Source: Acidobacterium sp.
GTDB lineage: Bacteria; Acidobacteriota; Vicinamibacteria; Vicinamibacterales; UBA2999
Direction of reading: 5' to 3'
Assembly: GCA_002737365.1 (NCBI GenBank)
Contig: NSIL01000001.1
Coordinates: 159,388-223,387, forward strand
DNA: 64,000 bases
Part shown: one piece after another, positions 52,156 through 61,004 of the stretch
How positions within the stretch are numbered: the first letter of the stretch is position 1
Layout: every line of letters starts with the position of its first letter
Program-made: the position numbers and the translations under genes
The notes under the pieces: model-generated
What the model was told of the DNA's origin: nothing
What the model saw: only the letters and a program-made list of their open reading frames with translations
The model's database searches: none

Positions 52156-55056
52156 TCACCGATGACCGACGGTCAGCAGCACCTTGTGCGACGACAGCGC
52201 TTCCTTGAGGTAGCGGCCGGTGTGCGATTCCTTCACATGCGCCACCTGCTCGGGCGTGCCGACGGCCAGCACCCGACCGCCGCTCTCGCCGCCCTCTGGA
52301 CCGAGATCGATGATCCAGTCGGCCACCTTGATCACATCGAGGTTGTGCTCGATGACCACCAGCGTATGTCCCGCCTCCAGCAGTTTCCTGAACGCCGCCA
52401 GCAGCTTGGCGATGTCGTCGAAGTGCAGGCCCGTTGTCGGCTCGTCCAGAATGTAGAGCAGGCGCTCGCCGGTATGCGACGACAGATGCGCGGCGATCTT
52501 GATGCGCTGCGCCTCTCCGCCCGACAGGGTGGTCGCCGGCTGCCCCAGCCGCAGGTAGCCGAGGCCGATCTCTTCGAGCACCTGCATGCGCCGCAGCACC
52601 TTGGGGGTGCTGGCAAAGAACGTCAACGCTTCGCGTACCGTTAACTCGAGCACTTGCGTGATGCTCTTGCCGCGGTACTTGACCTCGAGCACTTGCGACT
52701 TGAAGCGGCGGCCATCGCACTGTTCGCATGGCACAAACACGTCGGCGAGAAACTGCATCTCGACGCGCACTTCACCCTCGCCCTGGCATGCCTCGCAGCG
52801 CCCGCCCGGCACGTTGAACGAGAAGTGACTGGGCGTCAGTCCGCGCGACTTGGCATCCTTGGTCGAGGCAAACAACTCGCGAATCGGATCGAACGCCTTC
52901 AGGTAAGTCACTGGATTCGACCGCGGCGTGCGGCCAATCGGCGTCTGGTCCACCAGCACGACATCGCTCACGTACTCGTGGCCTTCGAGCCGGGTGTGCG
53001 CGCCGACCTTGCGGTCCCAATCGCCCTTCGCCCGCTTCATCGCCGCATACAGCACGTCGTGCACCAGCGTGGACTTGCCCGAACCACTGACGCCGGTCAC
53101 GCACGTCAGCGTATTGGTCGGGAACTCGATGTCGACGCCCTTCAGGTTGTGCTCGGTCGCGCCGATCAGGCGGATGCGCTGCGGTCCGCCCTTACGCCGT
53201 GCGTGCGGCACCGGGATGCTGAGCTCGCCACGCAGATACTTCGCCGTCAGCGAGCGCGGCTCCGCCATCAACTGCTCGAGCGTGCCCGTGAAGATGACGC
53301 GGCCACCGTGCTCTCCGGCGCCGAGCCCCATGTCGACGATGAAGTCGGCGACGCCGATCATGTCGGCGTCGTGCTCGACCACAATCACGGTGTTGCCTTG
53401 GTCACGAAGCTGGCGCAGGATGTCGATCAGGCGCTGGTTGTCGCGGGTGTGCAAACCAATCGACGGCTCGTCCAGCACATAGAGCGTCCCGACCAGCGCG
53501 GACCCGAGCGAGGTCGCCAAGTTGATGCGCTGCGCCTCGCCGCCAGAGAGCGTCGACGACAGGCGGTCGAGCGTCAGGTAGTCCAGGCCAACATCTCGCA
53601 GGAATCCGAGCCGCTTCTGGATCTCCTTGAGCACCTTGTCGGCGATCGCGGCTTCCTTCGCCGTGAGCTGCAGCTGCTTGAAGAACTTCTCAGCCTCGCG
53701 CACCGTCCGGCTCGACGCCACGTCGATGGTGACGCCGCCTACCTGCACGTCGCGTGCCTCGCGTCGCAGGCGGGCGCCGTGGCAATCGGGACAGGTCAGG
53801 TAGCCGCGATAGCGGCTGAGGAAGACGCGGACGTGCACCTTGTATTTCTTTTTCTCAAGCCATCGAAAGAACCCGCGGATGCCTTCGAAATCCTCATCGC
53901 CATCAACGACGAACTTCACTTCGTCCGGCGTGAGATCGGCCCACGCCACGTCCATCCGCACGCCCTTGGTCTTGGCGGCGCGCTTCAGCTCGGCCAACTG
54001 CGAGCGATAGTGCGGCTTGGTCCACGGCTCGATCGCGCCCTGGTTGATCGACTTGGCCTGGTCGGGCACCACCAGCTCGAGGTCGAGCTCGATGATGTTG
54101 CCAAAGCCATGGCAAGTCGGACAAGCGCCAAACGGATTGTTGAACGAGAACAGCCGCGGCTGCGGATCCTCATACAGAATGCTGCAGGTGCGGCACTCGA
54201 AGCGTTCAGAGAACAGGTGCCAGACGGGGTCGCCCACGTCGACCAACTGCAACGCCCAAGCCGCGCCACCGCCTTCGGCGTATGCGGTTTCGATCGAATC
54301 CGTGATGCGCGTCTGCGCCTCGGGCGCGGTCTTGATACGGTCAACGACGACCCTTAACATCGATGCGTTTTTCAGCGCCGACGCCGGGACGTCCTCGAAA
54401 GTTACCGCCTGGCCATCAAGCAGGAGACGCCCGAAGCCCTTACGGCGGAGACCCTCAAGCAGCGCCGCTGGGGACGACGAATCGTCGGGGACCGCAGGTG
54501 ACGCAGGTTCAAGACCTTCCTGCTCTGTGTCCTCGGTCTCCTCTGTGGCCCGGCTCGTGTTCATCTGCACGACTGGCAGGTCGAACCCCAGCAGCAGGCG
54601 GCTGCCTTCGGGCAGGGCCATCAGCTTTTTCGTGACGACTTCGGCCGTCTCGCGGATGACTTCGAGCCCGCACTTGCGGCACATGGTCCGGCCGACGCGC
54701 GCGTAGAGCAGGCGCAGGTAGTCGTGGATCTCGGTGACCGTGCCGACGGTCGAGCGTGGGTTGCGGACGCTGTTCTTCTGACGGATCGCAATCGACGGGC
54801 AGATGCCTTCAATCTTGTCGACGTCCGGCTTCTCCATTCGCTCGAGGAACTGGCGGGCGTAGGCGGAGAGCGACTCGACGTAGCGGCGCTGCCCTTCGGC
54901 GTAGATGGTGTCAAACGCGAGCGAAGACTTGCCGGATCCGCTGACCCCGGTGAAGACGATCAGCTTGCCCGTGGGCAGGGTCAGATCGACATTCTTGAGG
55001 TTGTGCGTACGCGCACCGCGAATAATGAGGGGGCTGGTTTCAGAGGCGGACGGCAT
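52156..55056 (-). CDS. uvrA: UvrABC system protein A
   Basis: 966 aa damage-recognition ATPase of nucleotide excision repair. Two ABC ATPase modules: Walker A VSGSGKSSLAF near 36 and VSGSGKSTLVH near 650; signature LSGGEAQRI twice; Cys pairs of zinc modules (CRKCG; CRTC...CPTCHG; CEACQGEG...CEQCDG). An insertion of about 25 residues near residue 170-200 (RATEETEDTEQEGLEP) is acidic and coded partly by a dispersed repeat. The ATG at 55056 is chosen over the TTG at 55062. Stop is 5 bp from the next gene. Confidence 0.96.
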   Translation of the reverse strand: MPSASETSPLIIRGARTHNLKNVDLTLPTGKLIVFTGVSGSGKSSLAFDTIYAEGQRRYVESLSAYARQFLERMEKPDVDKIEGICPSIAIRQKNSVRNPRSTVGTVTEIHDYLRLLYARVGRTMCRKCGLEVIRETAEVVTKKLMALPEGSRLLLGFDLPVVQMNTSRATEETEDTEQEGLEPASPAVPDDSSSPAALLEGLRRKGFGRLLLDGQAVTFEDVPASALKNASMLRVVVDRIKTAPEAQTRITDSIETAYAEGGGAAWALQLVDVGDPVWHLFSERFECRTCSILYEDPQPRLFSFNNPFGACPTCHGFGNIIELDLELVVPDQAKSINQGAIEPWTKPHYRSQLAELKRAAKTKGVRMDVAWADLTPDEVKFVVDGDEDFEGIRGFFRWLEKKKYKVHVRVFLSRYRGYLTCPDCHGARLRREARDVQVGGVTIDVASSRTVREAEKFFKQLQLTAKEAAIADKVLKEIQKRLGFLRDVGLDYLTLDRLSSTLSGGEAQRINLATSLGSALVGTLYVLDEPSIGLHTRDNQRLIDILRQLRDQGNTVIVVEHDADMIGVADFIVDMGLGAGEHGGRVIFTGTLEQLMAEPRSLTAKYLRGELSIPVPHARRKGGPQRIRLIGATEHNLKGVDIEFPTNTLTCVTGVSGSGKSTLVHDVLYAAMKRAKGDWDRKVGAHTRLEGHEYVSDVVLVDQTPIGRTPRSNPVTYLKAFDPIRELFASTKDAKSRGLTPSHFSFNVPGGRCEACQGEGEVRVEMQFLADVFVPCEQCDGRRFKSQVLEVKYRGKSITQVLELTVREALTFFASTPKVLRRMQVLEEIGLGYLRLGQPATTLSGGEAQRIKIAAHLSSHTGERLLYILDEPTTGLHFDDIAKLLAAFRKLLEAGHTLVVIEHNLDVIKVADWIIDLGPEGGESGGRVLAVGTPEQVAHVKESHTGRYLKEALSSHKVLLTVGHR
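54523..54550 (-). repeat. Dispersed 'GGCCACAGAG...ACACAGAG' repeat copy inside uvrA
   Basis: The minus strand reads GGCCACAGAG, then ACCGAGG, then ACACAGAG, closely matching the intergenic repeat arm at 14736-14767. It is in frame and codes the ATEETEDTEQ segment of the UvrA insertion. Confidence 0.65.
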
Positions 55057-55211
55057 GGTCAATTTGGGTGCAGGCCGACGGTCGCGAATTTGTTCATGCC
55101 TGTAACCTTCAATCTTACACTACGGCACGATGATGGAGGTTACCCAGTCCGCCATTATCCTGATCCTGACCGCGCTGGCCTCACTTTCGGCCCGCACCCC
55201 GGCTCGCGGAG

Positions 55212-55337
55212 CTGTATCCGAAACCGGGTGACTACGCCACGGCGGTCGAGGCGAACGTGACGGCGCTGGTCGCCGCCCGCTTCATCACTGAGGCCGATGG
55301 CCTGGCGCTTATTGCTGAAGCTCGGCTAACGAAATAG
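55212..55337 (+). pseudogene. C-terminal tail of an exported hydrolase-like gene
   Basis: 41 codons (PGDYATAVEANVTALVAARF, EADGLALIAEA) resemble the end of alpha/beta hydrolase-domain or related exported proteins with a final VxxLVxxRxLxxxDAxxLIxxA helix pair. Nothing of the rest is present upstream. It overlaps the last codons of the DinB-like gene on the opposite strand. Confidence 0.4.
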
Positions 55338-55788
55338 CGCCGTCGCCGGTGAGTAAGCGGCGCAAGTAGTCGATTTGCCCGAGGTGATAACTCAGGTGAC
55401 CTTCGAGGTGAATCAGCATCTGCTGGGTCGGTAGCGTCATGCCGCTATAGAGCTGTGGATATGCTGCCTCGAGCTGTTCGGCCGAGAGGCCCGCGACCAC
55501 CGGCGGAATGTCGTCGCGCACGGCCGACAGCCGCGCGATCAGTTCGCTCTTCTCGATCCCTGAATCGCTGAACTCGCGCGGCCGGTCGCGCTTGTAGTCG
55601 AGTTGGCCGAGTAACCGGCCGATAAACTCGCGCAGGTTGCCTTCCAGGTGCAACGCGAGGTTGCCGGCGGAGTTGGTGATGCCGGCGCGCGTCTGCCAGA
55701 GGGTATCGGTATCGGGAAAGGCCTGAAGTTCCTGAACGAGGCGTGTCAGGTCTCGCGTGTAGAGCGCAGCAAGTTCAGCGGAGAGCAT
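55309..55788 (-). CDS. DinB-like/DUF1572 four-helix-bundle protein
   Basis: 159 aa. Four amphipathic helices with histidines placed as in DinB/YfiT metal-binding bundles: NLALHLEGNLREFIG near 47-60 and MLIHLEGHLSYHLGQIDYLRRL near 124-145. DinB-like proteins bind a divalent metal; many are thiol transferases (e.g. bacillithiol), others unassigned. The DUF1572 subgroup has the GNL..HLEGNLR pattern seen here. Function not assignable. Confidence 0.82.
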   Translation of the reverse strand: MLSAELAALYTRDLTRLVQELQAFPDTDTLWQTRAGITNSAGNLALHLEGNLREFIGRLLGQLDYKRDRPREFSDSGIEKSELIARLSAVRDDIPPVVAGLSAEQLEAAYPQLYSGMTLPTQQMLIHLEGHLSYHLGQIDYLRRLLTGDGAISLAELQQ

Positions 55789-55944
55789 CCGCCAATTCTA
55801 GCCGAACCGCAGGCCAGCCACCACGGCTCCAGCAACGGAGATACGTCTGCCGGGGTCGCCCGCCTCTCGCCCGAAGTTGTCGTGGTAAGCGCCACGTGCC
55901 GCGACGGCACCGGTAGTAATGCCACTGGCAGCGGTGCATGTTTA

Positions 55945-56343
55945 CTAAGCGATCGAGCCCTCGCGCTGGATCGCCACCCAAGCCGCGATTTTCTTGCCAG
56001 TTTTTATCGGCAAAACTTTCCAGTGCATTATGAACGGCGTGCCATCTTTCTTGTAGTTGATTGCCTTGCCTTCAAACCGTCCGCCAGCTTTGAGGGCGCT
56101 GGCAAGTCGATCGATGACTTTCTTGTCCGTTCCCGGCCCCTGAAGTATGCGCGGAGTCTGCCCAAGCACATCCGCAGGATCGTGTCCCGTCAGCTTTTTG
56201 AAGGCTTTGTTTGCGTAGATGATTTTGCCCGCCGAGGAAGCATCGGTTACCAAGATTGAATCAAAACTGTTCTCAGCCAGAACTTGCAGAAGTGCCAAGC
56301 TGGCATTCTTGCCCTCAAGAACTTTTTCCAACGATGAAGCCAT
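55945..56343 (-). CDS. Stand-alone LOV-like PAS domain protein without the photoactive Cys
   Basis: 132 aa, a single PAS domain (about 22-130). The block TGHDPADVLGQTPRILQGPGTD matches the LOV core GxNCRFLQG, but the flavin-adduct Cys is Pro (P64). The later NYKKDGTPFIMHWKVLPI also follows LOV sequences. So it may bind flavin without the blue-light adduct, or act as an ordinary redox/ligand PAS. It has no output domain. Codon use is visibly more A/T-rich than the neighbours, suggesting acquisition. Good ribosome site is not obvious. Confidence 0.78.
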   Translation of the reverse strand: MASSLEKVLEGKNASLALLQVLAENSFDSILVTDASSAGKIIYANKAFKKLTGHDPADVLGQTPRILQGPGTDKKVIDRLASALKAGGRFEGKAINYKKDGTPFIMHWKVLPIKTGKKIAAWVAIQREGSIA

Positions 56344-56588
56344 TGTTAATCCTTTTAGTGAGATGGACGCAGATAAACCATTGCCAGGGTGCTAACGAAC
56401 TTGCCCGGATGCAGCAGCGTCGCTGGAGTTGTCCCGTTCGCTGTTGAAACTCAGCGGCGGCTCAGTGGACGACTACTCGACTCTCTCCGCATCTTTCCCG
56501 ACGAGGCCGAGCTGCTGATCGCGCCCTGGCCGAAGACGATGGCAACGGCAACGATCCGGAGCATGACTGGTGTCCTCAGGGATAGCAC
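56344..56588. other. Intergenic, no firm gene
   Basis: 245 bp. A 37-codon minus-strand frame opening with a signal-like MLRIVAVAIVFGQGA around 56565 is present but resembles nothing and is probably decay. Confidence 0.3.
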
Positions 56589-57845
56589 TCAGCGACCTTT
56601 GGGCCACACTACACCGTAGTCTACCTTGGTCACTGGCCCCACGCCTTTATACCTGAATCGCTGCACCCGTGCGCCGGTGTACGTCTCCGCCGTGTAGAGG
56701 TTCCCCTGGGAGTCGGTGGCCAGGTTGTGAATGCCGAAGAACTGTCCTGGCGCTCGCCCACCATCCCCAAAGGACGTGAGTACTTCGAGCGTGTTGCGCA
56801 GCAGAATATGAATCTGCTCATCAACTCCGTTGGCCGCGTAGATGTACGTCTGCTGCGGGTCCCTGGAGAACGCCATGTCCCACACCGACCCTGACCGGAA
56901 CGTGTTGCCATCAACGACCGCCTCCTTGACGAAGGTGCCGTCCGTGCGGAACACCTGGACCCGGTCGTTCACGCGGTCGCAGACGTAGACCAGTCCGTCG
57001 GTCGAAACGATGGCGCAGTGGACCGTGTTGAACTGCCGGGAGCGCGGACCGTTCGGATTGTAGGGGGGGACAGCGTCGTCGCTGGGCCTGGCGCCATAGG
57101 CACCCCAGTGCCTCTTGTACTTGCCGGACGCCGCGTCGAACACGATCACGCGCCGGTTGCCATAGCCGTCGCCAACGTAGGCCTCGTTGGCAGACGGGTC
57201 AACGAACACCTTGGTCGGCTTCCAGAAATTCTCGATGTCGTTGCTGCCATTGTGAACGCCGTGCTTGCCGATTTGGAAAAGAAACTGACCGGCGCCGCTG
57301 AACTTGAGCACCTGCGTGTCCTTGTCGCCGTTGCCGGCAAGCCAGACGTTGCCGTCGTGGTCGACGGTGATGCCGTGATTGCTGTCGGGCCAGTCATACC
57401 CCTTCCCCGGCCCGCCCCACGACTTCACCAGGTTTCCCGCGTTGTCGTACACGAGCACCGGCGGCGCCACCTTGCAGCAGGCCCCGATTGGTGTGCCGGC
57501 GGGCATCTGGTCTCCGGGTTTGCCGGGAAGCGCTTCGGGATCGCGGCCCCGTTCGTCACCCACCGTGATGTCAGCCGCCTTGAAGTTGTCTTCGACCGTG
57601 TTCGGTCGGTGGATGGTCCAGACCCGGTCCTGAGCGTCCACCGAGAGGCCGATGGTCGAGCCGGTCACCCAGTGATTGGGGAGGGGTCGCGGCCAGAACG
57701 GGTCGACCTCGAACATCGGCGCCTGCTTGACCACACTCTGCGCGCTGACCTTACCGGGTTGCGACAGCAAGAACCAGCCGCCACCGAGTACCGCGGCGGA
57801 CATCGTCACCAACGCGAGATTCTGTGTCGTAGTCACTGAACCCAC
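56589..57845 (-). CDS. Exported NHL-repeat beta-propeller protein
   Basis: 418 aa. N-terminal membrane/signal segment (residues 8-30). The rest is a six-bladed NHL propeller: repeated GNVWLAGNGDKDTQVLKFSG, NEAYVGDGYGNRRVIVFDAASG, GLVYVCDRVNDRVQVFRTDG, GNLYTAETYTGARVQRFRYKG blades. FWPRPLPNHW near 50 is shared with exported 'peptidyl-alpha-hydroxyglycine lyase-like' NHL proteins. Ligand or reaction unknown. It sits alone between the PAS gene and the photolyase. Confidence 0.82.
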   Translation of the reverse strand: MGSVTTTQNLALVTMSAAVLGGGWFLLSQPGKVSAQSVVKQAPMFEVDPFWPRPLPNHWVTGSTIGLSVDAQDRVWTIHRPNTVEDNFKAADITVGDERGRDPEALPGKPGDQMPAGTPIGACCKVAPPVLVYDNAGNLVKSWGGPGKGYDWPDSNHGITVDHDGNVWLAGNGDKDTQVLKFSGAGQFLFQIGKHGVHNGSNDIENFWKPTKVFVDPSANEAYVGDGYGNRRVIVFDAASGKYKRHWGAYGARPSDDAVPPYNPNGPRSRQFNTVHCAIVSTDGLVYVCDRVNDRVQVFRTDGTFVKEAVVDGNTFRSGSVWDMAFSRDPQQTYIYAANGVDEQIHILLRNTLEVLTSFGDGGRAPGQFFGIHNLATDSQGNLYTAETYTGARVQRFRYKGVGPVTKVDYGVVWPKGR

Positions 57846-58246
57846 TCACTTTCGAATCGACCGGAATGTGTCGCGAGTCTGGTAGAAAAGCGTTTTGGCG
57901 TCACGCTCCTGCCGACTGGTTGACGACTCTATCGCGTTACGCGGCCTAACACCACTGCTCCAGCATCAGGAAGTGTGCGTGATCCGGTCTCGTCGACATC
58001 TTTCGCGAGGTGGACACGCTGAACAACTTGAAGAATTACCCCAGCTGCCCTCGTCAGCGCGAAGGCCGTGCGGAGGTTCACCGCGCCGGTCATGAACCAC
58101 GTGGCACCGGCATGGACCATCGGGATCAGGGTGGCTCGTTGCTCAGGCGCGCCAACTCCTTGCGATCCGGCTGGACGCGGGTGGGCAGGTGATGGTCGGG
58201 CACGACACGGTTGTTCAATAACGAGGACGAACTTGGTCTTCCGCCA
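57846..58246. other. Intergenic, possible decayed DNA
   Basis: About 400 bp between divergent NHL and photolyase genes. Short frames on the minus strand (e.g. around 57929-58120) look membrane-like but cannot be assigned. It must carry both promoters. Confidence 0.35.
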
Positions 58247-58252
58247 TACAAT
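58247..58252 (+). promoter_or_regulatory. Candidate -10 element for a leaderless photolyase mRNA
   Basis: TACAAT ends 8 bp before the ATG at 58261, in a short AT-rich stretch, and there is no Shine-Dalgarno sequence. Transcription from this hexamer would begin at or next to the start codon. No clear -35. Confidence 0.35.
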
Positions 58253-58260
58253 TTATACGA

Positions 58261-59901
58261 ATGCCGCGGACCCCAGCTGTCGCCCCGAAGCGCTCGTTGC
58301 CAAAGCCCACCTCGGCGAGGCTGGCCCTGGTCTTCGGCGACCAACTCGATCTGGATGCCGCGCTCATCCGCTCACTCGGACCTGACGACACCGTCCTCAT
58401 GATGGAAGTGGCGTCCGAATCGCGGCATGTCCCCAGCCACGCGCAACGGACCCTTCTCTTTCTCTCGGCGATGCGCCACTTCGCCGCGGAGCTGGTTCGG
58501 CGCAAGGTCCGCGTCAGCTACGTCGCACTTGATGCCACTGAGAACACCGGTGCGTTCGAGACGGAAATCGCCCGCGCGATCACCGTGGTCAATCCGTCGC
58601 AAATCGTCTGCACGCACCCTGGCGAGTGGCGGGTGCTGGCGATGCTCGAGCGCGTCCGTGACGCCACCGGCATCCCGCTCTGCATCCTGCCCGACGATCA
58701 CTTTCTCACCACGTCCGACGAGTTCGGCACCTGGGCGTCGAACCGAGCCGCGCTCACGATGGAGTTCTTCTACCGTGAGCAGCGCCGCAAGACCGGCTAC
58801 CTCATGGAGGGCACGGGGAAGAGTGCCAAGCCCGCCGGCGGCGAGTGGAATTTCGACAAGGAGAACCGCTTGCCCTTCGGCAAGCAAGGCCCAAGTCCCC
58901 GCCCGCGTCCGCCGCTCAGTTTCAAGCCCGACGAAACCACCCGCGCCGCCCTTGCCGCGGTCGCACGCGTGCTCCCCGACTTGCCTGGTGCCGTCGACTC
59001 CTTCGCTTGGCCGGTGACCCGTAAACAGGCCCTCGCCGCACTGGACGATTTCATCACGCACCGTCTCGCCCGGTTCGGCCCCTTCGAAGACGCGATGTGG
59101 TCCAGCGAGCCGACGCTTTACCACTCCACGCTTTCAAGCTCGCTCAACCTCAAGCTGCTTAATCCGCGGGAGTGCTGCGAGCAGGCCATCGCGGCGTACC
59201 GCGCGGGCAAAGCTCCGCTGCAATCGGTCGAGGCGTTCGTGCGGCAGATCATCGGCTGGCGCGAGTTTATTCGCGGGGTCTACTGGCTCGAAGGGCCAGC
59301 GTACGCAGATCGCAACGGGCTCGATCGACACGGCGAACTGCCGTCCTTCTACTGGACCGCCGACACCGATATGGCCTGCATGAAAGTCTGCGTCGGCCAG
59401 GTGCTCGACACTGGCTTCGGCCACCATATCCAGCGACTGATGGTCACCGGCAACTTCGCCCTCATCAGTGGCGTCCACCCACGGGCTGTCAGCGACTGGT
59501 ACCTGGGCATGTTCGTTGACGGCGTGGACTGGGTGACGCTGCCCAACGCGCTCGGTATGGTCATGCACGCCGATCGGCGCGCTGGTGCGGGCAAGGGCGT
59601 CACCGGCCTGGTGGGCACCAAGCCCTACGCGGCCAGCGGCAAGTACATCGAGCGGATGAGCAACTACTGCACTGCCTGCCGCTACGACCCCGCCGAGCGC
59701 ACCGGCCCGTCGGCCTGCCCGGTCACGGTCTTCTACTGGGACTTCCTGATCCGCACCCGCGAGCCAATGGCGCACAACCAGCGGATGACGATGATTCTGA
59801 AGAACGTTGACCGCATGACGCCGCAGGCCCAAGCCCAGATTACTCTCGACGCCGACCTGCTCCGCCGCAAACTCGGCATTACGGCCGAGCCCAGGGGCTG
59901 A
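58261..59901 (+). CDS. FeS-type cryptochrome/photolyase (FeS-BCP, PhrB-like)
   Basis: 546 aa. N-terminal antenna-type domain RLALVFGDQLDLD near 20 (DASH-unlike, FeS-BCP style), FAD domain in the C-terminal half with FIRQIIGWREFIRGVYW near 328 and WYLGMFVDGVDWVTLPN near 413. Four Cys for a [4Fe-4S] cluster: C373, C470, C473 and C486, with the 3- and 13-residue spacings of Agrobacterium PhrB. PhrB repairs (6-4) photoproducts with light; a signalling role is the alternative. A hairpin follows the stop. Confidence 0.93.
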   Translation: MPRTPAVAPKRSLPKPTSARLALVFGDQLDLDAALIRSLGPDDTVLMMEVASESRHVPSHAQRTLLFLSAMRHFAAELVRRKVRVSYVALDATENTGAFETEIARAITVVNPSQIVCTHPGEWRVLAMLERVRDATGIPLCILPDDHFLTTSDEFGTWASNRAALTMEFFYREQRRKTGYLMEGTGKSAKPAGGEWNFDKENRLPFGKQGPSPRPRPPLSFKPDETTRAALAAVARVLPDLPGAVDSFAWPVTRKQALAALDDFITHRLARFGPFEDAMWSSEPTLYHSTLSSSLNLKLLNPRECCEQAIAAYRAGKAPLQSVEAFVRQIIGWREFIRGVYWLEGPAYADRNGLDRHGELPSFYWTADTDMACMKVCVGQVLDTGFGHHIQRLMVTGNFALISGVHPRAVSDWYLGMFVDGVDWVTLPNALGMVMHADRRAGAGKGVTGLVGTKPYAASGKYIERMSNYCTACRYDPAERTGPSACPVTVFYWDFLIRTREPMAHNQRMTMILKNVDRMTPQAQAQITLDADLLRRKLGITAEPRG

Positions 59902-59913
59902 AACCCGTCCGCA

Positions 59914-59933
59914 ACGGCTGCTGAAGCAGCCGT
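59914..59933 (+). terminator. Hairpin after the photolyase gene
   Basis: A perfect inverted repeat ACGGCTGCT-GA-AGCAGCCGT begins 12 bp after the photolyase stop. No T-run follows, so efficiency as an intrinsic terminator is uncertain. Confidence 0.5.
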
Positions 59934-60210
59934 CACACCCGTCACGACATCGGCGTGCGAATTCTGGCCGCTCGAGCCCGCGTCCAGCCGGGGTAGGCAA
60001 CAACTGTCCCGAGGGAGACCGCCGTGTTTCACCGTAGCGACTACGCTTTGATAATTGCCGCTTCTCTTTCGTTCCTATTCTCGGTCTCCCTGTGGTTCTA
60101 AGGGCAGCGCGAGAAAGCCTGTGCGTGGGGATCTGAGTGCCCTCGAGCCTGGCTTTCGCGACGTTGGTCGCTCAGGTGAGGGCCCGCTGAGATGTCGGCG
60201 AGTGCCAGCC
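59934..60210. other. Intergenic, nothing recognised
   Basis: About 280 bp between the photolyase hairpin and the stop of the DoxX-like gene; short AT-rich segment around 60040-60100, no supported gene. Confidence 0.4.
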
Positions 60211-60552
60211 TCACCAAGGCCAGGATGCGAACAAGATAAAGCCGTTCACGAGCATCAGGACGAGCGCAGGCAGCGTCTGCAGCAAGCTGTCCTTCACCCG
60301 CACTCGGACGCCGACGCCAAGCATCATCAGCAACGCCAGGCCGCCCGACGAGAGCCACATCGCCGGCGGCCAGACCAGGCCCACCAGCAGGCCAAGCCCA
60401 CCAAGCACTTCGAGCACGCCGGTCAGCACTCGGAGACGTTCCAGTCCAAAGCGCCTGAACTCAGCCTTCATTGATTCAGAGCGCAGGCAGCTCAGGCCGT
60501 AGGCCACGAATGCGGCGCCCGTGCAGAACGCCAGCGCGGGGTGAAAGGTCAC
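60211..60552 (-). CDS. DoxX-like small membrane protein
   Basis: 113 aa with four hydrophobic helices. ERLRVLTGVLEVLGGLGLLVGLVWPP near 38-63 is the DoxX/DoxX-like pattern (GxxExxGGxxLLxG). These proteins act with quinone oxidoreductases or as redox-associated membrane proteins in characterised cases; this member is unassigned. The GTG start overlaps the stop of the small upstream frame (GTGA), supporting that start. Confidence 0.82.
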   Translation of the reverse strand: MTFHPALAFCTGAAFVAYGLSCLRSESMKAEFRRFGLERLRVLTGVLEVLGGLGLLVGLVWPPAMWLSSGGLALLMMLGVGVRVRVKDSLLQTLPALVLMLVNGFILFASWPW

Positions 60553-60695
60553 TCGGGCAGCAGGCCTAATGAAGGCAGGTACTTGTGCACGGGATTGCGC
60601 ACGCTGAAGTGCACGCCTTGTGCACAGAGCATCAGGAACGCCACGACACGATTCTGTATTGCCCAGTCGGCGGTATTTTTTCTTTTTCGACCCAT
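60549..60695 (-). CDS. Small protein, 48 aa, coupled to the DoxX-like gene
   Basis: An ATG-initiated 48-codon frame (MGRKRKNTADWAIQNRVVAF... ending LPSLGLLPE) whose TGA overlaps the DoxX-like GTG (GTGA), the junction seen between most genuine gene pairs here. It has a basic N-terminus, a hydrophobic centre (VVAFLMLCAQGVHF) and a conserved-looking C-terminal NPVHKYLPSLGLLPE. No family known to me. It could be a leader peptide or small membrane protein. Confidence 0.5.
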   Translation of the reverse strand: MGRKRKNTADWAIQNRVVAFLMLCAQGVHFSVRNPVHKYLPSLGLLPE

Positions 60696-61004
60696 TTGGA
60701 TTCGTTGTCGTTAGTCAGTATGAAGTGATCGGGTGGTTATCTACTAAAAATCATGTCTTCAGTTACAAGAACGTCTAAACTCACCGGCCCGGTCTTTTTC
60801 GGACCACCTGAAGCCTGAGAGAATAGCGCTTGGGCTTGATCCGATCCCGTGGACACCGTCCGAAAAGTGGACACGATGGCACGCTTGGGATCAGGCAAGG
60901 CCAGCCGACGAATACGGTCGCGGACAATAAGCGATATGAACGGCCTCCCGAGTCAACGTCAGGCCCGTTCTCAGACCAGTTTTCGTTCCTGAGAATTAGG
61001 CATC
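60696..61004. other. AT-rich intergenic with possible IS-end-like sequence
   Basis: 309 bp upstream of the small frame and behind the acetamidase-family stop. Around 60849-60873 two GTGGACAC copies flank CGTCCGAAAA; the complement TGTCCACTTTTCGG resembles the ends of some IS3/IS481-type elements. No transposase remains. The assignment is weak. Confidence 0.3.

Noticed and set aside
60840..60880. Complete insertion sequence
   Set aside because: Only an end-like GTGGACAC pair is seen; no transposase or matching opposite end within reach.
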